Positions 23,387 to 33,108 of a DNA stretch of 64,000 nucleotides are shown one piece after another; within the stretch, counting starts at the first letter, position 1, and the number at the start of each line of letters is the position of its first letter. Under the pieces are notes generated by a model that worked only from the letters and a program-made list of their open reading frames with translations, did not search any database and had not been told where the DNA came from. Source of the stretch: Paraferrimonas haliotis (GTDB lineage Bacteria; Pseudomonadota; Gammaproteobacteria; Enterobacterales; Shewanellaceae); contig NZ_NRRB01000004.1 in the NCBI RefSeq assembly GCF_002282895.1, positions 248,001 to 312,000 of the forward strand, in the 5' to 3' direction. A program made the translations under genes and the position numbers.

Positions 23387-24193
23387 GTGGCTGACGGATT
23401 ACTAAAGCAGCAAATTGCGCAATTGGAATGGATGATCAGCACACCAGAACTTATGGCGTTTGCCGATGAGTTTACCTTACCAACCGACCAAGCCGAGGAG
23501 TTTCATGACTGTTCACAACGAACCCTTGATAGACTAAAAGCAGGCCATATAGCCCCACCCAGCGTATCACCGTCGCTGCGTTTAGGGTTCCAGTTTGAAG
23601 GGCTACTGCACTGGTTGCTCAATCACGACCCCAATTACCAAATCATCAGCTATAACCAGCAAATTCACGACCAGCAGCGCACCATTGGCGCGGTTGATTT
23701 TGTGCTGCGTTATTTGCCAAGCAACGAAGTGCAACACTGGGAAGCGGCGGTGAAGTTCTATTTGGCGATAGATGTAAACGGCGAACGAGTTTATTTAGGG
23801 GCGAATGCCAATGACAGTTTGAGCCGCAAACACCAGCATTTGTGCTCACATCAACTCACTTTGCTAAAACAACCCCAAGCTCAAGGCTTGCTGCAACAAT
23901 TGGCTATTGGCATAGATCGCAGTGTCGCGTTTAGCCGTGGCATGGTGTTTTATCATGAACACTACCCGCCGACCGATCACCCGCAACTGAACAAACAGCA
24001 TTTGCACGGCGCTTGGTACTTCGCGCATCAGGCTCCTTTAAACTTGCGTTATTTCGATAAACCCCAGTGGCTGCAAGCAACCCCAAGCCTTGTCCTCGAT
24101 ACACCACCCAGATTGCCTTGTCGCGCCATCAACACACAGGGCCAGCATTGCATTGTGGTTCCGGATCACTGGCCAACAAAAAAGGAGCCCTAA
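23387..24193 (+). CDS. DUF1853 family protein
   Basis: About 268 residues from GTG at 23387 with GAGGGG upstream. The frame stays open back to an ATG at 23294, but that part overlaps the divergent Nif3 gene's start. The order 'LLKQQIAQLEWMISTPEL ... LGFQFEGLLHWLLN ... VDFVLRY ... HWEAAVKFYL' matches DUF1853: an N-terminal helix pair and a restriction-endonuclease-like E-x-K core (HWEAAVKFYL). A nuclease-type fold is therefore plausible, but no activity is known to me. Confidence 0.8.
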   Translation: MADGLLKQQIAQLEWMISTPELMAFADEFTLPTDQAEEFHDCSQRTLDRLKAGHIAPPSVSPSLRLGFQFEGLLHWLLNHDPNYQIISYNQQIHDQQRTIGAVDFVLRYLPSNEVQHWEAAVKFYLAIDVNGERVYLGANANDSLSRKHQHLCSHQLTLLKQPQAQGLLQQLAIGIDRSVAFSRGMVFYHEHYPPTDHPQLNKQHLHGAWYFAHQAPLNLRYFDKPQWLQATPSLVLDTPPRLPCRAINTQGQHCIVVPDHWPTKKEP

Positions 24194-24202
24194 GGCTCCT
24201 TT
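24181..24202. terminator. Bidirectional terminator
   Basis: AAGGAGCC-CTAA-GGCTCCTT with A and T runs on both sides; it overlaps the DUF1853 stop and lies after rplT on the other strand. Confidence 0.8.
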
Positions 24203-24233
24203 TCATAATTTGGCTTTAAAAAAGCGGCTTAGC

Positions 24234-24590
24234 TTACGCTAGCGCTTCTTTGGCCTTACCAACCAATACGCCGAAGGCGTGCTGATCGAATACAGCGATA
24301 TCGGCAAGGATCTTACGATCGATTTCGATAGACGCTTTCTTCAGACCATTGATGAATTGGCTGTAAGACATACCGTTTTGACGAGCCGCAGCATTGATAC
24401 GAGCAATCCACAGTTGACGGAATTGACGTTTCTTCTGACGACGGTCACGGTAAGCATATTGACCGGCTTTAGTTACCGCTTGTACCGCTACGCGATAAAC
24501 GCGTGAACGAGCACCGTAATAACCTTTAGCTTGCTTTAAAATCTTCTTGTGACGGGCACGAGCCGTTACACCACGCTTAACTCTTGGCAT
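24234..24590 (-). CDS. rplT: 50S ribosomal protein L20
   Basis: 118 residues, the standard length ([73 protein letters not shown]). L20 binds 23S rRNA early in assembly and in E. coli represses rpmI-rplT translation. It follows rpmI by 17 bases. Confidence 0.99.
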   Translation of the reverse strand: MPRVKRGVTARARHKKILKQAKGYYGARSRVYRVAVQAVTKAGQYAYRDRRQKKRQFRQLWIARINAAARQNGMSYSQFINGLKKASIEIDRKILADIAVFDQHAFGVLVGKAKEALA

Positions 24591-24607
24591 TCTACTGTCT
24601 CCTTAAA

Positions 24608-24805
24608 TTAAGCGAATGGAAGCATACGTGCTACTGATGCTACATCGCTGGCCGCAACCATAGATTTAGCACGCAAGTGGCGCTTACGCTTAGTGGATTT
24701 TTTGGTCAAAATATGACGTAAGTGGCTTTGCTTGCACTTAAAACCGCCAGAAGCAGTTTTTTTGAAGCGCTTAGCAGCACCACGGTTGGTTTTCATTTTA
24801 GGCAT
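24608..24805 (-). CDS. rpmI: 50S ribosomal protein L35
   Basis: 65 residues from the ATG at 24803-24805 ([20 protein letters not shown]), with GGAG upstream; the longer frame is not used. Standard L35 length and sequence. Part of thrS-infC-rpmI-rplT. Confidence 0.99.
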   Translation of the reverse strand: MPKMKTNRGAAKRFKKTASGGFKCKQSHLRHILTKKSTKRKRHLRAKSMVAASDVASVARMLPFA

Positions 24806-24889
24806 GAAAAACTCCGCATTGTAAAAGTAAATAAACAACAGCAAGGCGGGCACTAAGCCTAAGCTTAACGCCACTTGTTAAAGCCCTAA

Positions 24890-25432
24890 CTATTTCTTCT
24901 TAGGTGCAAGCACCATAACCGCTTGGCGACCTTCCATTTTCGGGAATGCCTCCACTACGGCGATTTCGGCCAAGTCGTCCTTAATTCTGTTTAACAGTTT
25001 AATTCCGAGATCTTGGTGGGCCATTTCACGCCCACGGAAACGCAAAGTTACCTTCGCTTTGTCTCCGCCTTCTAGGAAACGATTCAGGTTGCGTAGTTTT
25101 ACCTGATAATCGCCCTCGTCAGTTCCAGGTCTGAATTTTACTTCTTTAACCTGGATCTGCTTTTGCTTTTTCTTCTGTTCTTTTTTAGCTTTCGCTTTTT
25201 CGAACAAGAATTTACCGTAATCCATGATACGGCAAACCGGTGGCTCCGCATTCGGACTGATTTCTACCAGATCCAATCCAGCTTCATCAGCTAGATTCTG
25301 CGCTTCACGCAGGCTTACAATACCAACAGCCTCGCCATCTTGATTGTTTAGACGGACTTCCGTTAACCCACGAATTTCATCGTTTAAACGGTGCTCAGCT
25401 TGCTTCATTGGTCGTTTGTTATTGCCTTTTAT
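24890..25432 (-). CDS. infC: Translation initiation factor IF-3, AUA start
   Basis: Reading from ATA at 25430-25432 gives 180 residues, the exact E. coli length, with N-terminus (M)[20 protein letters not shown] that aligns with E. coli KGGKRVQTARPNRINGEIR. GGAGG lies eight bases before this ATA, inside the thrS end. The first ATG, eight codons in, has no nearby ribosome site and would remove conserved residues. IF-3 rejects non-AUG starts, so rare starts (AUU in E. coli) allow autorepression; AUA fits the same logic. Both IF-3 domains and the linker ([25 protein letters not shown]) are present. Confidence 0.95.
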   Translation of the reverse strand: MKGNNKRPMKQAEHRLNDEIRGLTEVRLNNQDGEAVGIVSLREAQNLADEAGLDLVEISPNAEPPVCRIMDYGKFLFEKAKAKKEQKKKQKQIQVKEVKFRPGTDEGDYQVKLRNLNRFLEGGDKAKVTLRFRGREMAHQDLGIKLLNRIKDDLAEIAVVEAFPKMEGRQAVMVLAPKKK

Positions 25433-25435
25433 GAC

Positions 25436-27370
25436 TTAATCCTCCAGTTGCTTAAGACTACGGCTCGAAATTTCGTTACTGACTGCGCGGCTAAAGTCGG
25501 CTAATTTCAGTTTGCCCAGATCTTTACCGCTACGAGTACGAACCGCTACTTCCCCATTTTCCATTTCTTGGTCACCGACCACAAGAAGATAAGGAACACG
25601 CTTTAAAGTATGCTCGCGGATTTTAAAGCCTATCTTCTCATTTCTCAAGTCCGATTTTGCTCTAATACCACTATCATTCAGTTGTTTGACCACATCTTTG
25701 ACGTAATCGGCTTGTTTATCTGTGATATTCATCACCACAGCTTGGGTTGGTGCCAACCAAGTTGGGAAGCGACCGGCATACTCTTCAATCAAGATTCCGA
25801 TGAAACGTTCCAGTGAACCCAAAATGGCACGGTGAATCATAACCGGCACTTTACGGGTGTTATCTTCGGCCACATAACTCACGTCCAAGCGCTCAGGTTG
25901 AGGCATGGAGAAGTCTAACTGAATGGTGCCGCATTGCCATTCACGATCCAAACAATCGTGCAAAGTGAATTCGATTTTAGGACCGTAAAACGCCCCTTCA
26001 CCCGGTTGCATTTCAAAGCTTAAGTCGTTGGCTTTAAGGGCGTCGGCTAGGCCTTGCTCGGCCTTGTCCCACAACTCGTCAGAGCCAATACGGTGCTCAG
26101 GGCGAGTCGACAACTTAATCTCAATCTCATCGAAGCCGAAGGTTTTATAAGTATCGAACACCATTTGGATACAGCTTGTTACTTCATCCAAGATTTGGTC
26201 TTCGGTACAAAATACGTGGGCATCGTCTTGAGTAAAGCTGCGTACCCGCATTAATCCGTGCAAAGAGCCCGATGGCTCGTTACGGTGCACAAGACCAAAT
26301 TCCGCCATGCGATACGGCAAATCACGGTAAGACTTAAGGCCTTGCTTAAAGATTTGCAGGTGACCTGGGCAGTTCATTGGCTTAACCGCGTAGGTGCGTT
26401 TTTCCGACTCAGTGGCGAAAATCATGTCTTGGTATTTATCCCAATGACCGCTTCGCTCCCACATCACTCGGTCCATGACCAAAGGCGTGCGTACTTCTTC
26501 GTACTCAAATTTGCGTAATTGGCCACGCATGAAGTCTTCTAGCTCTTTGTAAACTGTCCAACCGTCGTTGTGCCAGAACACCATTCCCGGCGCTTCTTCT
26601 TGCCAATGGAACAAGTCCAAAGCTTTACCAATTTTACGGTGATCCCGTTTAGCCGCTTCTTCTAAGCGAACCAAATGGGCTTTTAATTGCTTCTTATCGG
26701 CCCATGCGGTGCCGTAAATGCGTTGCAGCATTTTGTTATCTGAGTTACCGCGCCAATACGCCCCGGCTACATTCATCAGCTTAAAGTGCTGGCAGAATTT
26801 CATGTTCGGCACGTGCGGGCCACGGCACATGTCGACGTATTCTTCGTGATAGTACAAGCCTGGCTTGTCGTCTTTGGCAACGTTTTCGTCCAAAATCTCG
26901 ACTTTATAATCTTCACCACGCTCAACGAACACGTCCCGGGCTTCTTGCCAACTAACCACTTTCTTAACCACTTGATAGTTGGTTTTCGCCAGTTGCTGCA
27001 TGCGCTTTTGCAGCGCATCCAGGTCTTCCTGTGTAAGCTTGTGCTCTAAATCGATGTCATAGTAAAAACCATTATCAATGGTCGGCCCAATGGCCATTTT
27101 GACCTCTGGGAACATTTGCTTAATGGCGTGCCCTAATAGGTGCGCACAAGAATGGCGAATGATCTCAAGACCGTCTTCGTCTTTGGCGGTAATGATTTCT
27201 AAAGCAGCGTCGTTTTCAATGATATCATGAGCATCGACACGCTTGCCATCAACACGTCCGGCAATACAGGCTTTAGCAAGACCAGGACCGATATCGGCGG
27301 CTACATCGTAAGTTGAAACGGCGTTTTCGAAACTGCGCTGACTGCCGTCAGGAAGAGTAATAATAGGCAT
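25436..27370 (-). CDS. thrS: Threonyl-tRNA synthetase
   Basis: 644 residues from the ATG at 27368-27370 ([14 protein letters not shown]) with AAAGGA upstream. Domains: TGS (1-62), editing domain (about 63-225, [16 protein letters not shown]), class II catalytic core (about 240-535; motif 2 [28 protein letters not shown], motif 3 [17 protein letters not shown]), anticodon-binding (about 540-640). Its 3' end carries the infC ribosome site. First gene of the operon. Confidence 0.99.
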   Translation of the reverse strand: MPIITLPDGSQRSFENAVSTYDVAADIGPGLAKACIAGRVDGKRVDAHDIIENDAALEIITAKDEDGLEIIRHSCAHLLGHAIKQMFPEVKMAIGPTIDNGFYYDIDLEHKLTQEDLDALQKRMQQLAKTNYQVVKKVVSWQEARDVFVERGEDYKVEILDENVAKDDKPGLYYHEEYVDMCRGPHVPNMKFCQHFKLMNVAGAYWRGNSDNKMLQRIYGTAWADKKQLKAHLVRLEEAAKRDHRKIGKALDLFHWQEEAPGMVFWHNDGWTVYKELEDFMRGQLRKFEYEEVRTPLVMDRVMWERSGHWDKYQDMIFATESEKRTYAVKPMNCPGHLQIFKQGLKSYRDLPYRMAEFGLVHRNEPSGSLHGLMRVRSFTQDDAHVFCTEDQILDEVTSCIQMVFDTYKTFGFDEIEIKLSTRPEHRIGSDELWDKAEQGLADALKANDLSFEMQPGEGAFYGPKIEFTLHDCLDREWQCGTIQLDFSMPQPERLDVSYVAEDNTRKVPVMIHRAILGSLERFIGILIEEYAGRFPTWLAPTQAVVMNITDKQADYVKDVVKQLNDSGIRAKSDLRNEKIGFKIREHTLKRVPYLLVVGDQEMENGEVAVRTRSGKDLGKLKLADFSRAVSNEISSRSLKQLED

Positions 27371-27637
27371 TGTATTCCTTTCTCCAGTGGTGACCCCTAC
27401 CAAGGATCACATAGATTCTAATCAAAAAGTGAGGTTAACAACGCCAACCGTCGCCTTTACGCTAGGCGGCACAGCTTGCCATTGGCAGTGCGTTGCAACA
27501 AAGGCGAATCATACCCAAACTTCGGCGATGATGCTAGCTTCCTGCGACAGTTTTGTTGGTAACTGATCGATAAACTGGCTAGCATGGTTTAAAGACTGAC
27601 CAAAGCCCAAAAAATTAGCAATTTACTGAGGATTATA

Positions 27638-28381
27638 ATGGATAACAAAGTCGCCTTTATCAGCGGAGCCAGCAAACGCCTAGGCGCTGCCACCGCAACA
27701 ACCCTGCATGGCAAAGGCTATGACATTGTGCTGCATTATCATAAGTCTCAAGATGAGGCCAAGGCTTTGTGCGAACGCTTTAATCAGGCAAGAACCAACA
27801 GTGCTAAGCTGGTTCAGGCCAACTTGGAAGACCTTGATTCGCTAAAAAGCGTATATCAACAAGTGCATGACTGTTACGGTCGTTTAGACGTGCTGATTAA
27901 CAACGCCAGCGCATTCTTTCCAACGCCACTGAAGACATTAAGCGTGGACACCGCGCAGCAAATGCTGGCCAGCAATGCGCTCGCACCGGTTCTGCTAGCC
28001 AGTTACGCCGCCAACGCACTGTCTCAGTACAACGGTTGCATTATTAACCTCATCGACATACATAGCCAAAAACCTTTGGCCAATCATGTTCTATACTCTA
28101 TGTCTAAGGCAGCGCTGGCCAACGCTACGCTGGCGCTCGCTGGGGAACTTGGACCTAAGGTTCGAGTGAATGGAGTATCACCGGGCGCCATTTTGTGGCC
28201 AGAGCAAAGCCAACCATCTTCGCAAAATAGCGTATTATCAGAAATACCGTTAGCACGCTGCGGAGATCCACAAGACATTGCCAACACCATTGCCTTTTTG
28301 GTGGATGAGGCGCCTTACATAAGCGGCCAAATCATTGCAGTTGATGGTGGCAGAACTGCGGTGGGTTATCGAGGTGCCTAA
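27638..28381 (+). CDS. Pteridine reductase (FolM-like SDR)
   Basis: 247 residues. The cofactor turn is GASKRLG, the pteridine-reductase variant with Arg (TGxxxRxG), followed by NNAS and the catalytic Y-x-x-x-K in YSMSKAAL, and the C-terminal GQIIAVDGGRT. Relatives reduce dihydromonapterin or dihydrofolate with NADPH. The ATG of the next gene overlaps its stop by one base, so the two are coupled. Confidence 0.88.
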   Translation: MDNKVAFISGASKRLGAATATTLHGKGYDIVLHYHKSQDEAKALCERFNQARTNSAKLVQANLEDLDSLKSVYQQVHDCYGRLDVLINNASAFFPTPLKTLSVDTAQQMLASNALAPVLLASYAANALSQYNGCIINLIDIHSQKPLANHVLYSMSKAALANATLALAGELGPKVRVNGVSPGAILWPEQSQPSSQNSVLSEIPLARCGDPQDIANTIAFLVDEAPYISGQIIAVDGGRTAVGYRGA

Positions 28382-28584
28382 TGTTTGAACTTAGAAATCA
28401 GCGCGTCTCCTGTCCACATTGTGGGCATCATTTTCATATGCAGTTAGACGCCAGTATGGGGGATCAAGACTACAGCGAGGATTGCCCAAATTGCTGTAAT
28501 AGCATTCACTGCAAACTGCACGTTAACGAACTGTCACGTACACTTGAGATACACATAGACGCCGACGATGAGCAGTTTTACTAA
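28381..28584 (+). CDS. CPxCG-motif cysteine-rich small protein
   Basis: 67 residues. Two knuckles, CPHCGHHF and CPNCCNSI, give a zinc ribbon; the last third is an acidic beta strand pair. This small family is widespread in gammaproteobacteria without an assigned function. It starts at the stop of the pteridine reductase and ends four bases into the converging ribE 3' end. Confidence 0.85.
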   Translation: MFELRNQRVSCPHCGHHFHMQLDASMGDQDYSEDCPNCCNSIHCKLHVNELSRTLEIHIDADDEQFY

Positions 28585-29186
28585 CGCTTAGCCAGCACCC
28601 GTTCAACCGTTTCAACTATCGCTTGAGTTTGCGGGTCGATTTCTAAGTTAATGATGTCCCCTACTTCACGCCAACCTAAATTGGTGCGCTGCAAGGTTTC
28701 TGGAATCAAGTTTACGGCAAAATGCGTATCGCTGATCTGGGCTATGGTTAAACTGCAGCCATCAATGCCCACATAGCCTTTGTCGAATAAGAACTTGTTG
28801 CACGACGATGGAATTTCAAACCAAACCCGGCAGTTATCCGGTGAGCGCTCGATGTCGCTGATAACCGTGGTGGTATAGATATGCCCAGACATGCTGTGCC
28901 CGCCAATGTCATCACCAAAACGTGCAGCTCGCTCCACGTTTACCTTATCCCCTACCTCAAGTGTGCCAAGATTGGTCAGCGCTAGAGTTTGCTCCATAAG
29001 ATCAAAGCTTACGTCGCTGCCGTTAATGTGGGTAACCGTTAAGCAGCAACCATTATGAGCCACCGAAGCGCCAATGCTAAGACCGTCCAGCAGAGCTTCC
29101 GGTAGCCTTACCACATGGGTTTGAAAGTTATGACGTCGCTCAATCGCAACAATTTGCGCCGTTCCCTGAACAATTCCTGTAAACAT
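28581..29186 (-). CDS. ribE: Riboflavin synthase, alpha subunit
   Basis: 201 residues made of two tandem lumazine-binding barrels, each starting with the family signature ([12 protein letters not shown] near residue 1 and [10 protein letters not shown] near 97). It converts two 6,7-dimethyl-8-ribityllumazine molecules to riboflavin and the pyrimidine precursor. Divergent from the MATE exporter, the same arrangement as E. coli ribC-mdtK. Confidence 0.97.
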   Translation of the reverse strand: MFTGIVQGTAQIVAIERRHNFQTHVVRLPEALLDGLSIGASVAHNGCCLTVTHINGSDVSFDLMEQTLALTNLGTLEVGDKVNVERAARFGDDIGGHSMSGHIYTTTVISDIERSPDNCRVWFEIPSSCNKFLFDKGYVGIDGCSLTIAQISDTHFAVNLIPETLQRTNLGWREVGDIINLEIDPQTQAIVETVERVLAKR

Positions 29187-29281
29187 GGCAATTTCTGTGT
29201 GTCAGTGATTCATGATTGCCCGATTATCCTGTATGCTTGCCATCAATTTCAACTGCCGTGCTGTCTTGGTATCACAAATCC

Positions 29282-30637
29282 ATGTCGCAATTTAGCAAAC
29301 AGTTAACCACGCTCATTAAATTGGCAACGCCCATTTTAATCGCGCAGGTAACCCAAACCATGATGGGCTTAATCGACACCGTAATGGCGGGTCGAGTCAG
29401 TGCCTTAGACATGGCTGCGGTTGCTGTGGGTTCAAGTTTATGGCTGCCCATTGTGATGTTTCTAACCGGCATATTAATGGCCATTACCCCTTTAGTCGCC
29501 AATGCCGACGGTGAAAATCGCCGAGACAAGGTCGCCCCCATTTTTGTTCAAGGTTGCTATTTGGCGCTTATTTGCGCCGTTATTGCAGTCATTTTGCTAA
29601 ACTTTTCCCCAATTCTTCTGGGGTTTATGGACATCGAAACCGATCTCACGGCCTTAGCAAGTGATTACGTATTCTGGATAGCGTTAGGCGCGCCGGCCTA
29701 TGCCGTTTATCAAGTCATGCGCAATACGTCTGAAGGCGTGTCCTATACGCTACCTACGATGATCATTGGCTTTGTTGGCTTGGCGGTAAACATTCCCGCT
29801 AATTACATCTTTATTAACGGCCATTTGGGTATGCCAGCCATGGGTGGCGCTGGTTGCGGCTTGGCCACAGCACTGGTTTACTGGGCTATGTTCATCGCCA
29901 TGGGCTTGTACATTGCCTATAACAAGCGCTTAAAACAGTTAAAGCTATTTACCCAAATGGCTCGAATGGATTGGCGCTACATCGGCTATTTAACCAAACT
30001 CGGGACACCCGTGGCCATGTCCTTGTTTATGGAAGTGGCCTTATTTGCCGCCGTTGCCATATTAATTGCGCCATTAGGCACAACGGTTGTGGCAGGACAC
30101 CAAGTTGCCATTAACTTCAGCTCCATTATTTTTATGTTGCCATTGTCCATTGGTATCGCCGCCTCCATTCGAGTGGGTTACTTTATGGGTAAAGGCGCAC
30201 CGCACATGGCCCGCTATGTTACCAAACTCGCGCTATTCACTGGATTAGTCATTGCAGGAGTTACCGGTGTCATTACCGTGTGGTTGCGGGTAGATATCGC
30301 CTCGTTATACACCAATGACGCCGAGGTCATTGCCATTGCCGCAAGCTTGCTCTTCTTTGCAGCCTTGTATCAGCTGTCCGACGCGGTACAAGTGGTGTGC
30401 GCGGGCGCGCTGCGTGGCTATAAAGACATGAACGCCATTTTTGTGATCACCTTTATTAGCTACCTGCTGGTTGGCTTGCCTACCGGTTGCATTCTCGGGC
30501 TAACCGATTGGCTTATCCCGGCCATGGGCGCTGCCGGTTTTTGGGTGGGCTTTATTACCGGCTTAACTACCGCGGGTGCTTTGCTCGGAGCGCGGGTGCT
30601 GTGGTTACAAAACCAGCTAAAACGGCTTAACGCCTAG
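29282..30637 (+). CDS. mdtK: MATE-family multidrug/Na+ antiporter (NorM/MdtK-like)
   Basis: 451 residues from the ATG at 29282; the frame is open 22 codons further upstream without support. Twelve transmembrane helices. MATE blocks are visible: LATPILIAQVTQTMMGLIDTVMAGRVSALDMAAVAVG in helix 1-2 and PLSIGIAASIRVGYFMG in helix 7-8. It exports cationic drugs using Na+ or H+. Gene order relative to ribE supports orthology with MdtK/NorM. Confidence 0.93.
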   Translation: MSQFSKQLTTLIKLATPILIAQVTQTMMGLIDTVMAGRVSALDMAAVAVGSSLWLPIVMFLTGILMAITPLVANADGENRRDKVAPIFVQGCYLALICAVIAVILLNFSPILLGFMDIETDLTALASDYVFWIALGAPAYAVYQVMRNTSEGVSYTLPTMIIGFVGLAVNIPANYIFINGHLGMPAMGGAGCGLATALVYWAMFIAMGLYIAYNKRLKQLKLFTQMARMDWRYIGYLTKLGTPVAMSLFMEVALFAAVAILIAPLGTTVVAGHQVAINFSSIIFMLPLSIGIAASIRVGYFMGKGAPHMARYVTKLALFTGLVIAGVTGVITVWLRVDIASLYTNDAEVIAIAASLLFFAALYQLSDAVQVVCAGALRGYKDMNAIFVITFISYLLVGLPTGCILGLTDWLIPAMGAAGFWVGFITGLTTAGALLGARVLWLQNQLKRLNA

Positions 30638-30736
30638 CCTTTTGCTCAACTATTGCGCATAAAGTCGGTAACCCCATGCATTACTGTTGACATCAGCGCT
30701 GGTTTCGCTATTATGCAACTCGCCTAACGGCACAGT

Positions 30737-30813
30737 ACAACCGTAGCTCAGTTGGTTAGAGCACCACCTTGACATGGTGGGGGTCGGTGGTTCGAATCCA
30801 CTCGGTTGTACCA
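30737..30813 (+). tRNA. tRNA-Val(GAC)
   Basis: 77 bases with encoded CCA. Acceptor ACAACCG/CGGTTGT, D arm TAGCTCAGTTGGTTAGAGC, anticodon loop TTGACAT giving GAC, T-loop GGTTCGAATCC. Single gene with its own terminator. Confidence 0.95.
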
Positions 30814-30822
30814 AATTTTAGA

Positions 30823-30850
30823 AAAGCCTGCTTATATAGCAGGCTTTTTG
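30823..30850 (+). terminator. Terminator after tRNA-Val
   Basis: AAAGCCTGCT-tatat-AGCAGGCTTTTT hairpin with T run, ten bases after the tRNA. Confidence 0.88.
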
Positions 30851-30870
30851 CTTTCTGGGATGTTAACCCT

Positions 30871-31413
30871 TTAAAAGCTCGAGTTAGGCTCATCTAAAAA
30901 CGCCAACTCCTGAGCACTCGATTGCCGACTAAGCAACTGATTTCGATGAGGGTAGCGACCAAAGCGGTCGATGATGGCTTTATGCTTAAGTTCAAAGTCT
31001 AGTTGCTGCTCTAAACCCGATTGCGAAAACAGCTCAACCGCGTGCTCGTGAATAACCGGCGACTCACTGTGCATAAACGGCATATACATAAAAGCCCGTT
31101 CATGAGTACTTAAGCGCACATCAAAGCCTCGTTTTATCGCCACTTGCGCCAACACCAGTGCCATGGCATCAGCGCTAAAAGCCTGCGCCTGATTTCGGTA
31201 GATATTACGGGAAAACTGATCCAGCATTATGATTTCCGCCAGCGCACCGTGGGGATGCTCGCGCCAATGGGCTAGCTCTGCATTAAGCGCTTGTTGGTGC
31301 AGGTCTTTAAATCGCGTAGTTATAATTTGATCCAGCGATTCGTCCTTGATGAACCATTGGCTAGGCTCGAGCTCTTTGAACCAAAAATCGAATACTTGTT
31401 GATATTTATCCAT
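30871..31413 (-). CDS. DUF924 family protein
   Basis: 180 residues, helical. The family pattern is visible: VFDFWFKELEPSQWF at the start, LAEIIMLDQFSRNIYRNQAQAFSADAMAL near 57-85, RAFMYMPFMHSE near 105-116, and FGRYPHRNQLL near 150. This is a TPR-like alpha fold of unknown role, common in proteobacteria. No signal peptide. Confidence 0.85.
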   Translation of the reverse strand: MDKYQQVFDFWFKELEPSQWFIKDESLDQIITTRFKDLHQQALNAELAHWREHPHGALAEIIMLDQFSRNIYRNQAQAFSADAMALVLAQVAIKRGFDVRLSTHERAFMYMPFMHSESPVIHEHAVELFSQSGLEQQLDFELKHKAIIDRFGRYPHRNQLLSRQSSAQELAFLDEPNSSF

Positions 31414-31523
31414 TATATTCCCACAGTTACTGTCACGTTTACTTTCACGTTTTAGCCGTTAAAGGCTTGCATTGGCGTTAGCTCACATTACTATAGCCAC
31501 CTGTTTTAATGCCATAGCAAATC

Positions 31524-32705
31524 ATGAATCAACGTCAGTTCCTCTCCTTTATCGCTACCATTGTTGCTGTTATTGGTGTGGGTCAAATGGCCCAAACCAT
31601 ATTCGTCCCTGCCATCCCAGATATGGCCGATGGACTGCAAGTGGACCCTGAGCAACTGCAAGCCTTAATGGCGGCTTATCTTATTCCCTACGGTTTACTG
31701 CAATTTATCTATGGCCCGGTGAGTGACCGCATTGGTAGAAAGCCGCCATTGCTGTTTGGACTGGCGCTGTTCGCGACCGGCTGTTTGCTGGCAGTAATGG
31801 CGACAAACATCAATACGCTCTTGTTGGCTACCTTTGTACAAGGTGCTGGAACCGCTGCGGCCGGTGCGTTATGCCGTTCGATCCCGCGCGATCATTTCAA
31901 TTCTGAACAACTCATTCGCGTCAACGCCTTTATTTCCATGGCTGTTATGTTCGCCCCATTGCTAGCACCCTTAATGGGTGGTCTGTGTGTAGCCTATTTA
32001 GGTTGGCGCTCGGTCTATTGGGTGTTGTTAAGCGTGTCCTTGCTGGTCATCGCGGTGGTAGTGTTTCGGTTCAAGGAGTCGTTACCCGTGCAGCAACGAA
32101 ACTTTGAAAATCCACTGTCTTTGTATCGGCACGTGTTAGCCAGTCGACAATTTGTATTGTATTGCAGTTGTTTAATGGCAACCCTAGGTGCGGTTGTCGC
32201 CTTTGAGTCGGTTGCCGGCATCCTTTATGGCGATGTGTTAAACCTCAACCCGTTTCTCGTGAGTTTACTGTTTATATTACCCATTCCAGGCTCGTTGGCC
32301 GGCTCTTATTACGCCAGCCGTTGCAAAAGCCGCAAAAAGCTTTCTCGGATCGCCATCACAACCGCTTTGTCAGGTGGCTTGGTTATCCTAATACCCGCGT
32401 TATTCTCCACCGTAGCTACCTTGAGTCTGCTGTTGGGCTCTATTTTAGTCTTCTTTGCTGCAGGTGCCCTATTCCCCACTTTTACCTCTAAAGCGATTGA
32501 GCCGTTTCCCCGTCAAGCGGGTGTAGCTGGTGCGTTGCTTGGCGGTGCTCAAAACTTGGGCGCGGGCGTTATTATTCTCATCATGAGCTTGATGCCAATG
32601 CATGGACAACTGTCCATTGGTATTACTTTGATTGTATTAGTCATGATAATAGCGCTGACGTTAGCAAAAGCCGCTCAATCGGAAATGCATAATAGTCAAT
32701 GGTAA
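31524..32705 (+). CDS. emrD: Multidrug efflux MFS transporter EmrD
   Basis: 393 residues, 12 transmembrane helices. Strong resemblance to E. coli EmrD along its length: VGQMAQTIFVPAIPDMADGL, AAYLIPYGLLQFIYGPVSDRIGRKPPLLFG (MFS motif A), CRSIPRDHF, SLLFILPIPGSLAGSYYASR, and EPFPRQAGVAGALLGGAQNLGAGV. EmrD is a proton-driven exporter of amphipathic compounds in the inner membrane. Confidence 0.93.
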   Translation: MNQRQFLSFIATIVAVIGVGQMAQTIFVPAIPDMADGLQVDPEQLQALMAAYLIPYGLLQFIYGPVSDRIGRKPPLLFGLALFATGCLLAVMATNINTLLLATFVQGAGTAAAGALCRSIPRDHFNSEQLIRVNAFISMAVMFAPLLAPLMGGLCVAYLGWRSVYWVLLSVSLLVIAVVVFRFKESLPVQQRNFENPLSLYRHVLASRQFVLYCSCLMATLGAVVAFESVAGILYGDVLNLNPFLVSLLFILPIPGSLAGSYYASRCKSRKKLSRIAITTALSGGLVILIPALFSTVATLSLLLGSILVFFAAGALFPTFTSKAIEPFPRQAGVAGALLGGAQNLGAGVIILIMSLMPMHGQLSIGITLIVLVMIIALTLAKAAQSEMHNSQW

Positions 32706-32747
32706 ATGCATATATAGTCATTATTAGAAAACGAGTATCGCAAATAA

Positions 32748-32763
32748 GGTGATCAAGTTCACA
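32748..32763. promoter_or_regulatory. CRP-like site, distal, upstream of nrfA
   Basis: GGTGA-TCAAGT-TCACA: nine of ten half-site bases match TGTGA-N6-TCACA. It lies 346 bases before the nrfA start and just after emrD, so it is less certain to act on nrfA than the proximal site. Confidence 0.5.
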
Positions 32764-32942
32764 CCCTGCAAAGCAACTGTTCTACGCGATTAATGCGACA
32801 TCACACTATAAAAATCACCTGTATGTTAACTAGGTTGCCAGCAGGTTAACACTTTGTTTTAAATCGCCATTAATCGGTATATCTTTAGGGGTATACTTTA
32901 GAATGCTCTACTACCCTTTAGGGTTAGTCCACTCTGCATCGA

Positions 32943-32958
32943 TGTGCGCTAGATCACA
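32943..32958. promoter_or_regulatory. CRP-like site upstream of nrfA
   Basis: TGTGC-GCTAGA-TCACA: nine of ten half-site bases match. It lies 150 bases before the nrfA start in a 400-base leader. In Shewanella, CRP rather than FNR controls anaerobic respiration, including nitrite reduction, so the site fits that logic. Confidence 0.6.
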
Positions 32959-33108
32959 GTATCCTTCAATCATCATATTATGCATTTATTTGCATAACCC
33001 GTCGTAGTTATATCTTAGCCATCCAGTCGTTATGGTCTTCCTGCAGCCATGGCGACGGAAACAAATTATAAAATTTTATCTATGCATCCTTAAGTAAGGG
33101 AACGGGAA

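Noticed and set aside
24891..25408. infC start at the first ATG.
   Set aside because: No ribosome site nearby, and it removes eight residues that align with E. coli IF-3.
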